Shown here: one piece after another, positions 16,817-26,699 of the stretch
Layout: each line of letters starts with the position of its first letter
Numbering within the stretch: the stretch's first letter is position 1
NCBI RefSeq assembly: GCF_014252955.1
Contig: NZ_JACMIA010000001.1
Location: forward strand, 4,176,258-4,240,257
Direction of reading: 5' to 3'
DNA length: 64,000 nt
Origin: Stappia sp. 28M-7
GTDB lineage: Bacteria > Pseudomonadota > Alphaproteobacteria > Rhizobiales > Stappiaceae
Position numbers and translations under genes: made by a program
Notes under the pieces: model-generated
What the model saw: only the letters and a program-made list of their open reading frames with translations
Database searches by the model: none
What the model was told of the DNA's origin: nothing

Positions 16817-18844
16817 TCAGTAGTCGGAGCTTGCCCGCTGGCGGCGCATGAACATGCGCTGGCGCTCGGCGGCAAGGTCGACCACCTTCTGCTTCTTCGC
16901 CGGCTCGGTCTGCGCCACCGGGGGGCGCGCCCGCTTCACCGGAGCGGCCACCGCATAGCGCTGCCAGCCCTCCCAGCCGTCGATCTCCAGCGCCTTGGTC
17001 AGCGTGGCGTTGTGGCCATAGATGTCCGGACGGCGCTGCAGATTGCCGTTCTCGTCGACGAAGGCGGTGAAATAGGCCAGATGCACCGGCACCGGCCGAG
17101 TCAGGTCCGCCCGCTTCTCCTGTCCGCCGATCATCGACTTCAGCCGCGCCGCGGTCCACTGGCCGTCCAGCTGCAGCAGCGCATCGGCGAAGTCGAACGG
17201 ATCCTGCACGCGCACGCAGCCATGCGAGAAGGCGCGGGCAGAGCGGGAGAACAGGCTCTTGGACGGCGTGTCATGCAGGTAGACCGCATGCCGGTTGGGG
17301 AACATGAACTTGATCTGGCCCAGCGCGTTGCCGCCGCCCGGCCGCTGGCGGATGCGCACCTTGTTGAGGTTCACGCCCGCCCAGTCGATCGAGGACGGAT
17401 CGACCACGCGCCCGCCGGCCAGCACCTCGTAATTGCGCTGCGACAGATAGCTGGCATTCGACATGATCGACGGCAGCAGCTCTTCCGAGGCGATGGAATA
17501 GGGCACGTTCCAGTAGGGATTGACGATGACGTGGTCCATCACGTCGGAGAAGACAGGCGTCTGGTTCGACGGCTTGCCGACGACGACGCGGGTCTCGTAG
17601 ACCTGCGCCCCGTCGCGGAACAGCCGCGCCTTGAACTCCGGGATGTTCACGAAGATATGGAAGGCGCCGAGGTCGCGCGGCATCCAGCGCCAGCGCTCCA
17701 TGTTGGCGAGGATGTCGCTCTCGGCCATGCCGTCGTCGGAGACAGCGTTCAAGGCCAGCAGCGTGCGCGGGCCGACGACGCCGTCGGCATGCAGCCCGTT
17801 CTTGCGCTGGAAGGCGAGCACCGCCTCCTTCACCCGCGCATCGAACAGCTCTTCCGCCAGGACTTCTCTCCCGGCGGCCTCGCTCGCCGCGCTCTCTCCG
17901 GCAACGGTCGCATCTGCCACGGCTGCATCTGCCACGGACGCGTCCACAACAGCGTCCTCGGCGGACACCGCATCTGCAACAGCATCCTCGGCGGACACCG
18001 CGTCCGCAACAGCATCGGCAGCCGCCTCAGCCTCTGCCGGCGCCTCGGCGGCGGTTTCCACCGCCAGCCCGAGCCGGGCCCGCAGCACCGCAACGCGCGC
18101 ATCGCGCATGCCTTCCTTCAGCGTCGCACCTTCCGGCACCATCGGCGGCGTCTCGTCCCTGCCGCGCGCACGGATCTCGGCCAGCTTCTCGCGCAGCGCG
18201 GCAAAGCCCGGCTGCGGCGGATTGTAGCCCTCGAGCGTCGCCGCCGGATCGGCGGAGGCGGCAAGCGCGGCCAGCACCTCCTGCGGCTCGGGATGCACCG
18301 GGTCCAGCGTCACGTTCTTCGACAGGGACACCGGCTGCACGCGGCCGGCCTGCGCATGATCGGCATAGGCAAGGGCCGCGGCCGACAGCAGCGCCTCGAA
18401 CCGCGCGGCCCGCGCCTCGTCCATGCGTCCGGCGGAGCGGGCCAGCTCGCCCGGCAAGGCGTAGTCGGAGACCTTCAGCCCGTCGCGGTCCGCCTGCCCC
18501 AGACGCGCGACCAGCCGCCGCGCCTCGACCGTCGGCACGCCATCGGCGATCCACAGCGGCTCGTGGCCGCGCGCGGCGTAGAACTCTTCCAGCTGCTTGC
18601 GCCGCTCCGCGCTCATGAAGGGCAGCGCATTGTCGGTTTCCGAAAAGCCGGCCCCCGTCTCTAGCAGGACGGCGAGCGCGGGTTCGGGCAGCGGCGCGGC
18701 AATAACGGCCGGCGTCTCGGCGTCCGTGGCCGCACCGGTGATTGCCCCCGTCGTTGCCAGCGCCGGCAACGCGCTCGTCAGCATCAGGCCGGCAAGGGTG
18801 GCTGCGGCGATGCCGGCCGGGCGGAAACGGATGCTGCGGGCCAT
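16817..18844 (-). CDS. YcbB-type L,D-transpeptidase
   Basis: A 675-aa periplasmic enzyme predicted to form 3-3 (meso-DAP to meso-DAP) peptidoglycan cross-links. It has an N-terminal signal sequence (cleavage near residue 30, ALA), an N-terminal scaffold domain, a PG_binding_1 domain (ending in FQRKNGLHADGVVGPRTLLALN) and a YkuD catalytic domain with FSHGCVRV, catalytic Cys543. An Ala/Asp/Val-rich insertion coded by tandem repeats splits the peptidoglycan-binding domain. A basic C-terminal tail follows the catalytic domain. The ATG at 18844 has GGAAGAG about six bases upstream; the longer frame from 18919 lacks a signal-like start. Confidence 0.92.
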   Translation of the reverse strand: MARSIRFRPAGIAAATLAGLMLTSALPALATTGAITGAATDAETPAVIAAPLPEPALAVLLETGAGFSETDNALPFMSAERRKQLEEFYAARGHEPLWIADGVPTVEARRLVARLGQADRDGLKVSDYALPGELARSAGRMDEARAARFEALLSAAALAYADHAQAGRVQPVSLSKNVTLDPVHPEPQEVLAALAASADPAATLEGYNPPQPGFAALREKLAEIRARGRDETPPMVPEGATLKEGMRDARVAVLRARLGLAVETAAEAPAEAEAAADAVADAVSAEDAVADAVSAEDAVVDASVADAAVADATVAGESAASEAAGREVLAEELFDARVKEAVLAFQRKNGLHADGVVGPRTLLALNAVSDDGMAESDILANMERWRWMPRDLGAFHIFVNIPEFKARLFRDGAQVYETRVVVGKPSNQTPVFSDVMDHVIVNPYWNVPYSIASEELLPSIMSNASYLSQRNYEVLAGGRVVDPSSIDWAGVNLNKVRIRQRPGGGNALGQIKFMFPNRHAVYLHDTPSKSLFSRSARAFSHGCVRVQDPFDFADALLQLDGQWTAARLKSMIGGQEKRADLTRPVPVHLAYFTAFVDENGNLQRRPDIYGHNATLTKALEIDGWEGWQRYAVAAPVKRARPPVAQTEPAKKQKVVDLAAERQRMFMRRQRASSDY
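17911..18040. repeat. tandem repeat inside the L,D-transpeptidase gene
   Basis: Two head-to-tail 30-bp units (17951-17980 and 17981-18010) differ at only a few bases and encode SAEDAVADAV twice. Shorter degenerate units on either side encode VADAAVADA-type residues. The array stays in frame. Confidence 0.75.
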
Positions 18845-18966
18845 GAAGCTCTTCCGGTTGTCCCGCACGGGCGAACCGCGCCCGTGCCGAGGTGATTCTC
18901 TTTTGTGAAGTCCCAACAAGCCGCCAGGGTTCCGTCAATGCAAGTCACGTTGCGTCACGGGCGGTC

Positions 18967-20538
18967 CTACTCGGCCGCCTCCGCATCGGGTGTTGCATCG
19001 AGGCCATAGTCCTTCAACTTGCGGTAGAGGGTGGAGCGCCCTATCGACAACCTGCGCGCGACTTCGGTCATGCGTCCGCCATAGTGGTCGATGGCGGTGC
19101 GGATCATCTCCGCCTCCACGTCTTCCAGCTTGCGGACATGGCCGTGATCGTCGAGCGAGCGCACATAGCCGAAGGGCGTCGCCGGCCCGCCTCCGCCATC
19201 GCCGAGGGCGACACCGGCGGTCTGCGGTGCCTGGCTGGCCGCCGTCTCGCCTCCCGGCTCGCCCTCGCCCTGCGATGCCGGGCCTGCCTCGTGAGAAACG
19301 GGGGGCCGGGCGATGGCGCTCCGCGATGCGGCCGGCAGGCTGCCGACGCTTGCCTGCACCTGCGGGAAGTCGTCGGCGACCAGATGGTCGCCCTCGCACA
19401 GCACGACCGCGCGGAACACCGCGTTCTCCAGCTGGCGGATGTTGCCCGGCCAGTCGTAGGCCTGAAGCATGGCGACCGCATCCGGGGCAGCGGTGGAGAT
19501 ATGCGGGCGCCCCTCCTCGGCGGCGAAACGCGCGAGGAAGTGCCGCACCAGGTCGGGAATGTCCTCCGGCCGGTCCCGCAGCGGCGGCAGCCACAGCGGA
19601 AAGACGTTGAGCCGGTAGTAGAGGTCCTCGCGGAACTGGCCGTCCTTCACCAAGTCGATCAGCCGCCGGTTGGTCGCCGAGATCAGCCGGAAATCGACCT
19701 TCACGGGCCGCCGCGAGCCGATCGGGTCGATCTCGCCTTCCTGCAGCGCGCGCAGCAGCTTCACCTGGATGTCGAGCGACAGTTCGCCGACCTCGTCGAG
19801 AAACAGCGTGCCGCCATGCGCCTCCTGGAACTTGCCGACATGCTTGTCGACCGCCCCGGTGAAGGCGCCCTTCTCGTGGCCGAACAGGATCGATTCCACC
19901 AGGTGCTCGGGGATCGCGCCGCAATTCACGGTGATGAAGGGCTTGGCCCGCCGCTCGCTGGAGCCCTGGATCGCGCGGGCGATCAGCTCCTTGCCGACGC
20001 CCGATTCGCCCTCGATCAGCACCGGGATATGCGAGGTGGCCGCCCGCCGCCCGACGCGGATCACCCGCTCCATCGCGTCCGACCGCGTGACGATGTCGTC
20101 GAAGGAGAAGGTGCCGCTCGCCTGCTTGTGGATGCGGGTGATCTCGCCTTCCAGCGCCGACATGCGCATGAAGGTGCGGATCGCCACCTCCAGCCGCTCC
20201 GGCGACACGGGCTTGACCACGAAGTCCTGCGCCCCGGCGCGGATCGCGTTGACCGCCGCATCGATGCCGGCATGCGCCGTCTGCACGATGATCGGCACGG
20301 TCTTCTTCATCTCGCGCAAGCGCGCGATCACGCCCATGCCGTCGAGCTCGGGCATCACCAGGTCGAGGATGACGAGGTCGACATCGCCGCCCTCCGCCGA
20401 AGCCATCATCGCCACGGCTTCCGCGCCGTTCTCGACACTGCGCGCCCGGTAGCCGAAGCGCTTGACCGCCTCTTCCAGCAGGCGCCGCTGCACGGGATCG
20501 TCGTCGGCGATGAGGATGCGTCCGCCTGTGGGGATCAT
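18967..20538 (-). CDS. sigma-54-dependent response regulator (NtrC family)
   Basis: A 523-aa, three-domain activator. The receiver domain (residues 7-120) has the acidic pocket Asp12-13, phosphoacceptor Asp59, Thr87 and Lys109. The AAA+ domain has Walker A GESGVGKE (177-184), the sigma-54 contact loop GAFTGA (224-229) and Walker B GGTLFLDEV (242-250). After a linker rich in Ala, Gly and Pro comes a Fis-type helix-turn-helix (MTEVARRLSIGRSTLYRKLK). No histidine kinase is adjacent, so its partner and regulon are unknown. The gene is divergent from the oligopeptidase gene. Confidence 0.94.
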   Translation of the reverse strand: MIPTGGRILIADDDPVQRRLLEEAVKRFGYRARSVENGAEAVAMMASAEGGDVDLVILDLVMPELDGMGVIARLREMKKTVPIIVQTAHAGIDAAVNAIRAGAQDFVVKPVSPERLEVAIRTFMRMSALEGEITRIHKQASGTFSFDDIVTRSDAMERVIRVGRRAATSHIPVLIEGESGVGKELIARAIQGSSERRAKPFITVNCGAIPEHLVESILFGHEKGAFTGAVDKHVGKFQEAHGGTLFLDEVGELSLDIQVKLLRALQEGEIDPIGSRRPVKVDFRLISATNRRLIDLVKDGQFREDLYYRLNVFPLWLPPLRDRPEDIPDLVRHFLARFAAEEGRPHISTAAPDAVAMLQAYDWPGNIRQLENAVFRAVVLCEGDHLVADDFPQVQASVGSLPAASRSAIARPPVSHEAGPASQGEGEPGGETAASQAPQTAGVALGDGGGGPATPFGYVRSLDDHGHVRKLEDVEAEMIRTAIDHYGGRMTEVARRLSIGRSTLYRKLKDYGLDATPDAEAAE

Positions 20539-20736
20539 GCGTTCGCCTGCCTTTTCGGAACTGTCTCAATTCGGGTCAGGCTAGCCGCGCACCGGTAAAC
20601 AAAATGTCCACATTTGCCGGCGGGTGCCCTCTTCGCGCCGCCTTTAGCCGTTGCCCTCAACCGACAATCCACAATATCCAAGGGACAGAACGATACGGCG
20701 CGTCCCCTCGCGCCAGGACACGAGAGCGGAGACCTC

Positions 20737-22599
20737 ATGACGCACGCGACAGGCTGGACACAGGCACGGGGCGCACTCGCACAGGGCGCCCGCTCGGCGG
20801 CGGAAGGCGGCAGCGCGGCAAGCGAGCTCGGCACCCTGCCGGAGTGGAACCTTGCCGATCTCTATCCCGCCCATGATTCCCCGCAGGTCGCGGCCGATCT
20901 CGCCCAGGCTGCCCGCGACGCCAGCGCCTTCGAAGAGCGCTACAAGGGCAGGCTCGACGAGATGGCCCGCCGCTCCGGTGCCGAGCTCGCCGGCGCCATC
21001 CGCGAGATGGAAGCCCTCGACGACCTGATGGGCCGCCTCGCCTCCTATGCCGGCCTCTTCTATTCGGGCAACACCACCGATCCGGTGCGGCAGAAGTTCT
21101 ACGGCGATGTGCAGGAGAAGCTGACGGCGGCCAGCACCGCGCTGATCTTCTTCACGCTGGAGCTGAACCGCATCGACGACGCCGTGCTCGACGAGGCCGC
21201 CCGCGATCCCGAGCTCGGGCACTACCGCCCGTGGCTCGACGACATCCGCAAGGCCCGCCCGCACCAGCTGGAAGACCGCATCGAGCAGCTCTTCCACGAG
21301 AAGTCGGTGACCGGCGCCAGCGCCTGGAACCGCCTCTTCGACGAGACGATGGCGGGCCTGCGCTTCGATGTCGACGGCACCGAGCTGTCGCTGGAGCCGA
21401 CCCTCAACCTGCTGCAGGACGCGGACGGCAGCCGGCGCGAGACCGCCGCCAAGGCGCTCAGCAAGACCTTCCGCCAGAACCTGCCGGTCTTCACGCTGAT
21501 CACCAACACGCTGGCCAAGGACAAGGAGATCTCCGACCGCTGGCGCGGCTTCACAGACATCGCCGACAGCCGGCACCTGGCCAACCGGGTCGAGCGCGAG
21601 GTGGTCGACGCCCTGGTCGAGGCCGTGCGCGAGGCCTATCCGGCCCTCTCCCACCGCTACTACGCGATGAAGGCCGGCTGGCTCGGCCGCGACGTGCTGG
21701 ATTTCTGGGACCGCAACGCGCCGCTGCCCTCCGCCGACAACCGCCGCATCCCCTGGGACGAGGCGCGCGAGACCGTGCTCGGCGCCTATGGCCGCTTCTC
21801 TCCGAAGATGGCGGACATCGCCCGCGACTTCTTCGACAAGGGCTGGATCGACGCGCCGGCGCGCACCGGCAAGGCGCCGGGCGCCTTCGCCCATCCGACC
21901 GTGCCCAGCGCCCATCCTTACGTGCTGCTCAACTATCAGGGCCGCACCCGCGACGTCATGACCCTGGCCCATGAGCTCGGCCACGGCGTCCACCAGGTGC
22001 TGGCCGCCCCGAACGGCGCCCTGATGGCGCCGACGCCCCTGACGCTGGCCGAGACGGCGAGCGTGTTCGGCGAGATGCTGACCTTCAAGGCGCTGCTCGG
22101 CCAGGCCGAGACGCCGGAAAAGCGCAAGATCCTGCTGGCCGGCAAGGTCGAGGACATGATCAACACGGTGGTCCGGCAGATCGCCTTCTACACGTTCGAG
22201 CGCAAGGTCCATGCGGCCCGCCGAGAGGGCGAGCTGACCTCCGCCGACCTGTGCGACTTGTGGATGTCGGTGCAGACGGAGAGCCTTGGCCCGGCAATCC
22301 GCCTGAGTGAGGGATACGAGGCCTACTGGACCTACATCCCGCACTTCATCCACTCGCCCTTCTACGTCTACGCCTATGCCTTCGGCGACTGCCTGGTGAA
22401 CTCGCTCTACGCGGTCTACGAGGACGCGGAAGCCGGCTTCCAGGACAAGTATTTCGCCATGCTGTCGGCCGGCGGCACCAAGCACCATTCGGAGCTGCTC
22501 GCCCCGTTCGGGTTGGACGCCACCGACCCCGCCTTCTGGCGCAAGGGCCTGTCGGTCATCGCCGGCTTCATCGACGAACTGGAACGGCTCGACGCATGA
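20737..22599 (+). CDS. pepF: M3-family oligoendopeptidase F
   Basis: Cytosolic zinc metallopeptidase of 620 aa that degrades short peptides. The zinc site is LAHELGHGVHQ (HExxH) at about residues 410-417, followed downstream by TASVFGEML, which supplies the third ligand. The N-terminal LPEWNLADLYP and the C-terminal HFIHSPFYVYAYAFG are hallmarks of the PepF/M3 family. The ATG at 20737 has GGAGA five bases upstream; frame upstream of it has no similarity. Its stop overlaps the next start (ATGA), so the two genes are coupled. Confidence 0.94.
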   Translation: MTHATGWTQARGALAQGARSAAEGGSAASELGTLPEWNLADLYPAHDSPQVAADLAQAARDASAFEERYKGRLDEMARRSGAELAGAIREMEALDDLMGRLASYAGLFYSGNTTDPVRQKFYGDVQEKLTAASTALIFFTLELNRIDDAVLDEAARDPELGHYRPWLDDIRKARPHQLEDRIEQLFHEKSVTGASAWNRLFDETMAGLRFDVDGTELSLEPTLNLLQDADGSRRETAAKALSKTFRQNLPVFTLITNTLAKDKEISDRWRGFTDIADSRHLANRVEREVVDALVEAVREAYPALSHRYYAMKAGWLGRDVLDFWDRNAPLPSADNRRIPWDEARETVLGAYGRFSPKMADIARDFFDKGWIDAPARTGKAPGAFAHPTVPSAHPYVLLNYQGRTRDVMTLAHELGHGVHQVLAAPNGALMAPTPLTLAETASVFGEMLTFKALLGQAETPEKRKILLAGKVEDMINTVVRQIAFYTFERKVHAARREGELTSADLCDLWMSVQTESLGPAIRLSEGYEAYWTYIPHFIHSPFYVYAYAFGDCLVNSLYAVYEDAEAGFQDKYFAMLSAGGTKHHSELLAPFGLDATDPAFWRKGLSVIAGFIDELERLDA

Positions 22600-23567
22600 G
22601 CGGCATCGACGGCGGGAGGCGGGATTACGCCTCCCCCGCCGGCCCGCCCTTTTCCCACACGCCCTATGACGGCTCGGCCCGGCCCTTCAGCGTCGGCCTG
22701 CAGCCGCTCGACCTTGCCGACTGGATCGAGCCCGACGCGCGGCTCGCCGAACAGCTGAACGAGAAGGAGCGGCTCCTCGCCGGCGGCGGCGAAGCCCCCG
22801 TCCTGCTCGCCGAGGACGGCACGCAAGACGCCCAGCAGGAAGTGCTCGACCTCCTGGCTGCGCACCTGCCGCACCGTTTCCCCGATCTCTATCGCCGCGA
22901 GGGCGAGGCGATCCGCATCCTGCCCGCGGGGCGCACGGTCGCGCTTTCGGGCAGCGACGACATCCCGATCGGCCGCGCCGCCCGGCTGGTGCAGGAAGAC
23001 CTGATCCTCATGCGCGCCTCGCCGCAGGGCTACCGCCTTGCCGCCGGCGCGCTCTGCTTTCCCTCGTCCTGGTTGCTCGCTGATAAGTTCGCCCGGCCGA
23101 TGACCGCGATCCACGAGACGGTGCCCGGCTTCAACGACGGGCGCATGGGGCCGATGGTCGCACGCATCTTCGACAACCTGCCCGTCGACCGCCCCAGCTG
23201 GCGGCTCAACTGGTCGCTCTATACCGGCCCGGCGCTGCACCGCCCCTTCCCCAAGCGGATCGCCGCGGACGGCACCGATCCGCACCGGCTGGCGCGGGAC
23301 GAGGCCGGCGGCCTGCATGTGCGGGTCGAGCGCCAGACCCTACGCCGCCTGCCGCAAAGCGGCGACATCCTCTTCACCATCCGCATCCATCACGATCCGG
23401 TCGCCGCCTTCGCGCGCCATCCCCTCGGGGGCCAGCTGGCGCTCGGCCTGCGCCGGCAATTGCTGGAGCTCGACACGGCGCAGACCGCCTACAAGGGGCT
23501 GACCGCCGACCGCGACGCCATCGCAGAAGGCCTTGCCCGGCTCGCCGCTTCGCTCGCACCCGAATAA
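22596..23567 (+). CDS. DUF3445 haem-dependent oxidative N-demethylase-like protein
   Basis: A 323-aa protein with the DUF3445 pattern: N-terminal PFSVGLQPLDLADWIE, central VQEDLILMRAS, then LCFPSSWLLADKFARPMTAIH and VPGFNDGRMG, WRLNWSLY, and C-terminal HHDPVAAFARHP. Characterised members of this family (HODM) are haem enzymes that demethylate dimethylamine. Activity here is inferred from the family only. It starts inside the pepF stop (ATGA), suggesting co-translation. Confidence 0.8.
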   Translation: MSGIDGGRRDYASPAGPPFSHTPYDGSARPFSVGLQPLDLADWIEPDARLAEQLNEKERLLAGGGEAPVLLAEDGTQDAQQEVLDLLAAHLPHRFPDLYRREGEAIRILPAGRTVALSGSDDIPIGRAARLVQEDLILMRASPQGYRLAAGALCFPSSWLLADKFARPMTAIHETVPGFNDGRMGPMVARIFDNLPVDRPSWRLNWSLYTGPALHRPFPKRIAADGTDPHRLARDEAGGLHVRVERQTLRRLPQSGDILFTIRIHHDPVAAFARHPLGGQLALGLRRQLLELDTAQTAYKGLTADRDAIAEGLARLAASLAPE

Positions 23568-23660
23568 GGCCGCCACTGCCCCGGCCGGATCGATCCACTA
23601 TATCTGTCGGGACGTAGCAGCAGTTCCGGACCTACCGTCCCGCAACCGGCCGAGGCAAGA

Positions 23661-25043
23661 ATGAGCACCCAACCACCCCGCGACCGCGAGCAGAACCGCC
23701 TGAGCGCCCGTGTCGGCCGCTATGCCCGCGTCGGCGCCAACATGAGCGGCCTTGCCGCGAAGATCGCCGGTGCGCGCGTCTTCGGCTACACCATCGACAA
23801 CGAGAAGCAGGCGGCGGAGCTGGCCGCCGCCCTCGGCGGGCTGAAAGGCCCGTTGATGAAGGTCGCGCAGCTGATCTCCACCATTCCCGACGCGGTGCCG
23901 CCCGAATATGCGGCCGAGCTTGCGCAGCTGCAGTCCGATGCCCCGCCGATGGGCTGGGCCTTCGTCAAGCGGCGCATGTCGGCCGAGCTCGGACGCGACT
24001 GGCAGTCGCGTTTCGCCAGCTTCGACCGCGAGCCGTCGGCCGCCGCCTCGCTCGGCCAAGTGCACCGGGCGCGGGCGCAGGACGGCGCGGACCTTGCCTG
24101 CAAGCTGCAATATCCGGACATGGCCTCCACGGTGGAGGCGGACCTGCGCCAGCTGTCGCTGCTGTTTTCCCTCCACCGCCGCATGGGTCCGGCCATCGAC
24201 ACCAGCGAGATCGCCCGCGAGATCGGCGACCGGGTGCGCGAGGAGCTGGATTACCGGCGCGAGGCCCGCCACATGGCCGCCTATGCCCAGATCTTCGAGG
24301 CCGAGCCGCGCATCCGCGTGCCGCAGGTGCGGCAGGAGCTGTCGACGGGTCGCCTGCTCACCATGTCCTGGCTCGACGGCCGGCCGCTGCTGAGCTTCAA
24401 GGATCATCCGCTGGAGGACCGCAACCGCCTCGCCGAGGTCATGTTCCGCGCCTGGTGGCATCCGTTCAGCCATCACGGGCTGATCCATGGCGACCCGCAT
24501 CTGGGCAACTACACGGTCTTTACCGAGGGCGAAGCGCCCGCCGGCATCAACCTGCTCGACTACGGCTGCATCCGCATCTTCCCGCCCGGCTTCGTGCGCG
24601 GTGTCGTCGATCTCTATCGCGGATTGCTGCATGGCGACGACGATCTCGTCGTCTCCGCCTACGAGCGCTGGGGCTTCCGCGGCCTGACACGCGAGCTGAT
24701 CGACATTCTCAATATCTGGGCCCGCTTCATCTACGGCCCGCTGCTCACCGATCGGGTCCGCTCCATCGCCGACGGCATCAAGCCGGCCGAGTATGGGCGC
24801 AAGGAGGCCTTCCGCGTCCATCAGGCGCTGAAGGAAAAGGGCCCGGTGACGGTGCCGCGCGAGTTCGTCTTCATGGACCGGGCTGCCATCGGCCTCGGCG
24901 GCGTGTTCCTGCATCTGAAGGCCGAGCTCAACTTCTTCCGCCTGTTCAACGAACAGATCGAGGACTTCGAGCAGGACACCGTCGCCGCTCGCCAGTCGGC
25001 GCTGCTGGAGGGGGTGGGCCTCACGCCGTCGGTCGCCGGCTGA
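23661..25043 (+). CDS. ABC1/UbiB-family atypical kinase-like protein
   Basis: A 460-aa ABC1 (AarF/UbiB/ADCK) protein. Present are the nucleotide-binding lysine in ACKLQYP, the alanine-rich loop AAASLGQVHRA, the catalytic HGDPHLGNY and the metal-binding LLDYG. The family N-terminal KxGQ motif is KVAQ here, with Gly replaced by Ala. Unlike true UbiB there are no obvious C-terminal membrane helices, so ubiquinone synthesis is possible but not established. RBS unclear. It follows the DUF3445 gene by about 90 bp and may share its transcript. Confidence 0.87.
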   Translation: MSTQPPRDREQNRLSARVGRYARVGANMSGLAAKIAGARVFGYTIDNEKQAAELAAALGGLKGPLMKVAQLISTIPDAVPPEYAAELAQLQSDAPPMGWAFVKRRMSAELGRDWQSRFASFDREPSAAASLGQVHRARAQDGADLACKLQYPDMASTVEADLRQLSLLFSLHRRMGPAIDTSEIAREIGDRVREELDYRREARHMAAYAQIFEAEPRIRVPQVRQELSTGRLLTMSWLDGRPLLSFKDHPLEDRNRLAEVMFRAWWHPFSHHGLIHGDPHLGNYTVFTEGEAPAGINLLDYGCIRIFPPGFVRGVVDLYRGLLHGDDDLVVSAYERWGFRGLTRELIDILNIWARFIYGPLLTDRVRSIADGIKPAEYGRKEAFRVHQALKEKGPVTVPREFVFMDRAAIGLGGVFLHLKAELNFFRLFNEQIEDFEQDTVAARQSALLEGVGLTPSVAG

Positions 25044-25195
25044 TCCGGCACGTCCGGAACCTGCTCTGATATGGCCGCGACCGGCCTTCAGGTCGCTGCG
25101 CGACTGCCTGTCTCGCAGCGCAAACTGCGCGTTGCCCAAGGGAAGCTGTCTGCTATAAGTACGCCAAACATCCACCCTGGCTACGAGAGGGATCC

Positions 25196-25480
25196 ATGGC
25201 AGACCACAACGCTCCGTCGATGGACTACGCAGAGCACGAGCGCACCTACAACGGCTTCATCAACTTCTCCAAGGTCGGCACCATCGCCTCCCTGAACGTG
25301 ATGCTGTGCCTCATCCTCTTCACGTTCGGCGGCGGCGCCGGCACGTTCTTCGGCTGGATCGCGCTGATCGCGACGCTCGTCGCTGCGGCTGTCGGTCTTG
25401 CCACCGGCGCCAAGGGCTGGATCCCGTCGGCCATCGTGTTTCTGGTCACCGGCCTGATCGCGATCGTGACCGCCGCCTGA
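25196..25480 (+). CDS. aa3-type cytochrome c oxidase subunit IV
   Basis: A 94-aa membrane protein. It begins with a soluble segment containing MDYAEHERTYNGFINFSKVG, the signature of the small bacterial aa3-oxidase subunit IV family, followed by two or three transmembrane stretches. The family stabilises or assembles the aa3 oxidase; the catalytic subunits are not in this window. GAGAGGG lies just upstream of the ATG. It is 68 bp ahead of pntA in the same direction, an arrangement that links two proton-coupled membrane systems. Confidence 0.87.
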   Translation: MADHNAPSMDYAEHERTYNGFINFSKVGTIASLNVMLCLILFTFGGGAGTFFGWIALIATLVAAAVGLATGAKGWIPSAIVFLVTGLIAIVTAA

Positions 25481-25548
25481 GCGGCTTTTCGTCGATCGCA
25501 GATTTTTCGCATACTGGCCGATTTTCGTACACTGGGAGGAGACAACCG

Positions 25549-26688
25549 ATGAAACTCGCTGTGCCCCGCGAGAGCGAGGCAGGAGAAACGCGTGTCGCCG
25601 CGACGCCCGATACCGTGAAGCGGTTCGTCTCGCTCGGCTTCGAAGTCAGTGTCGAAACAGGCGCAGGCACGTTGTCGCGTGTGGTCGATGCCGACTATCA
25701 GGCCGCCGGTGCCACCATCGCCAAGGACGCCAAGGCGACGCTCGAGGGCGCCGACCTGGTTCTCAAGGTTCGCCGCCCCAGCGCGGCCGAACTCGGCCTG
25801 ATGAAAAAGGGCGCCATCGTCATCGCGACGATGGACCCTTACGGCCATGAGGACGCTGTCAAGGCGATGGCCGAGGCCGGCATCTCCGCCTTCGCCATGG
25901 AGTTCATGCCGCGCATCACCCGCGCACAGGTCATGGACGTCCTGTCTTCCCAGGCCAACCTGGCCGGCTACCAGGCTGTCATCGACGGCGCCGCGGAATA
26001 CGACCGCGCCATGCCGATGATGATGACTGCGGCCGGCACGGTTCCGGCCGCGCGCGTGTTCGTCATGGGTGCCGGCGTCGCCGGTCTCCAGGCGATCGCC
26101 ACCGCCCGCCGCCTCGGCGCAGTGGTCAGCGCCACCGACGTGCGTCCGGCCGCCAAGGAGCAGGTCGAGTCGCTCGGCGCCAAGTTCATCGCCGTGGAGG
26201 ACGACGAGTTCCGCCAGGCGGAGACGGCCGGCGGCTACGCCAAGGAAATGTCGGACGAATACAAGAAGAAGCAGGCCGAGCTGGTCGCTTCGCACATCGC
26301 CAAGCAGGACATCGTCGTCACCACCGCCCTGATCCCCGGCCGGCCCGCGCCGCGCCTGATCACCAAGGAGATGGTCGCCTCGATGAAGCCCGGCTCGGTG
26401 ATCGTCGACCTCGCCGTCGAGCGCGGCGGCAATGTCGAGGGCGCTGTGCCCGGTAAGGTCGCCCAGGTGGGCGAGGTGAAGATCGTCGGCCACCTCAACG
26501 TGCCCGGCCGTCTCGCCGCTTCCGCCTCGGCGCTCTACGCCAAGAACCTGGTCGCCTTCGCCGAGACTCTCGTCGACAAGGAGGCCAAGGCCATTGCCGT
26601 GAACTGGGAGGACGAGCTGGTCAAGGCGACCGTCCTCACCCGCGACGGCAAGGTGGTTCACCCGGCCTTCGCGCCGGCAGCCGGATAA
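25549..26688 (+). CDS. pntAA: NAD(P)+ transhydrogenase alpha subunit, part 1
   Basis: A 379-aa NAD(H)-binding domain I of the proton-translocating transhydrogenase. The complex transfers hydride between NADH and NADP+ using the proton gradient to supply NADPH. Visible are the N-terminal [25 protein letters not shown], and the Rossmann motif [18 protein letters not shown]. It lacks the membrane part, which is encoded by the next gene, so this is the three-subunit form typical of alphaproteobacteria. GGGAGGAG lies before the ATG. Confidence 0.96.
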   Translation: MKLAVPRESEAGETRVAATPDTVKRFVSLGFEVSVETGAGTLSRVVDADYQAAGATIAKDAKATLEGADLVLKVRRPSAAELGLMKKGAIVIATMDPYGHEDAVKAMAEAGISAFAMEFMPRITRAQVMDVLSSQANLAGYQAVIDGAAEYDRAMPMMMTAAGTVPAARVFVMGAGVAGLQAIATARRLGAVVSATDVRPAAKEQVESLGAKFIAVEDDEFRQAETAGGYAKEMSDEYKKKQAELVASHIAKQDIVVTTALIPGRPAPRLITKEMVASMKPGSVIVDLAVERGGNVEGAVPGKVAQVGEVKIVGHLNVPGRLAASASALYAKNLVAFAETLVDKEAKAIAVNWEDELVKATVLTRDGKVVHPAFAPAAG

Positions 26689-26699
26689 AGGGGGGACGC

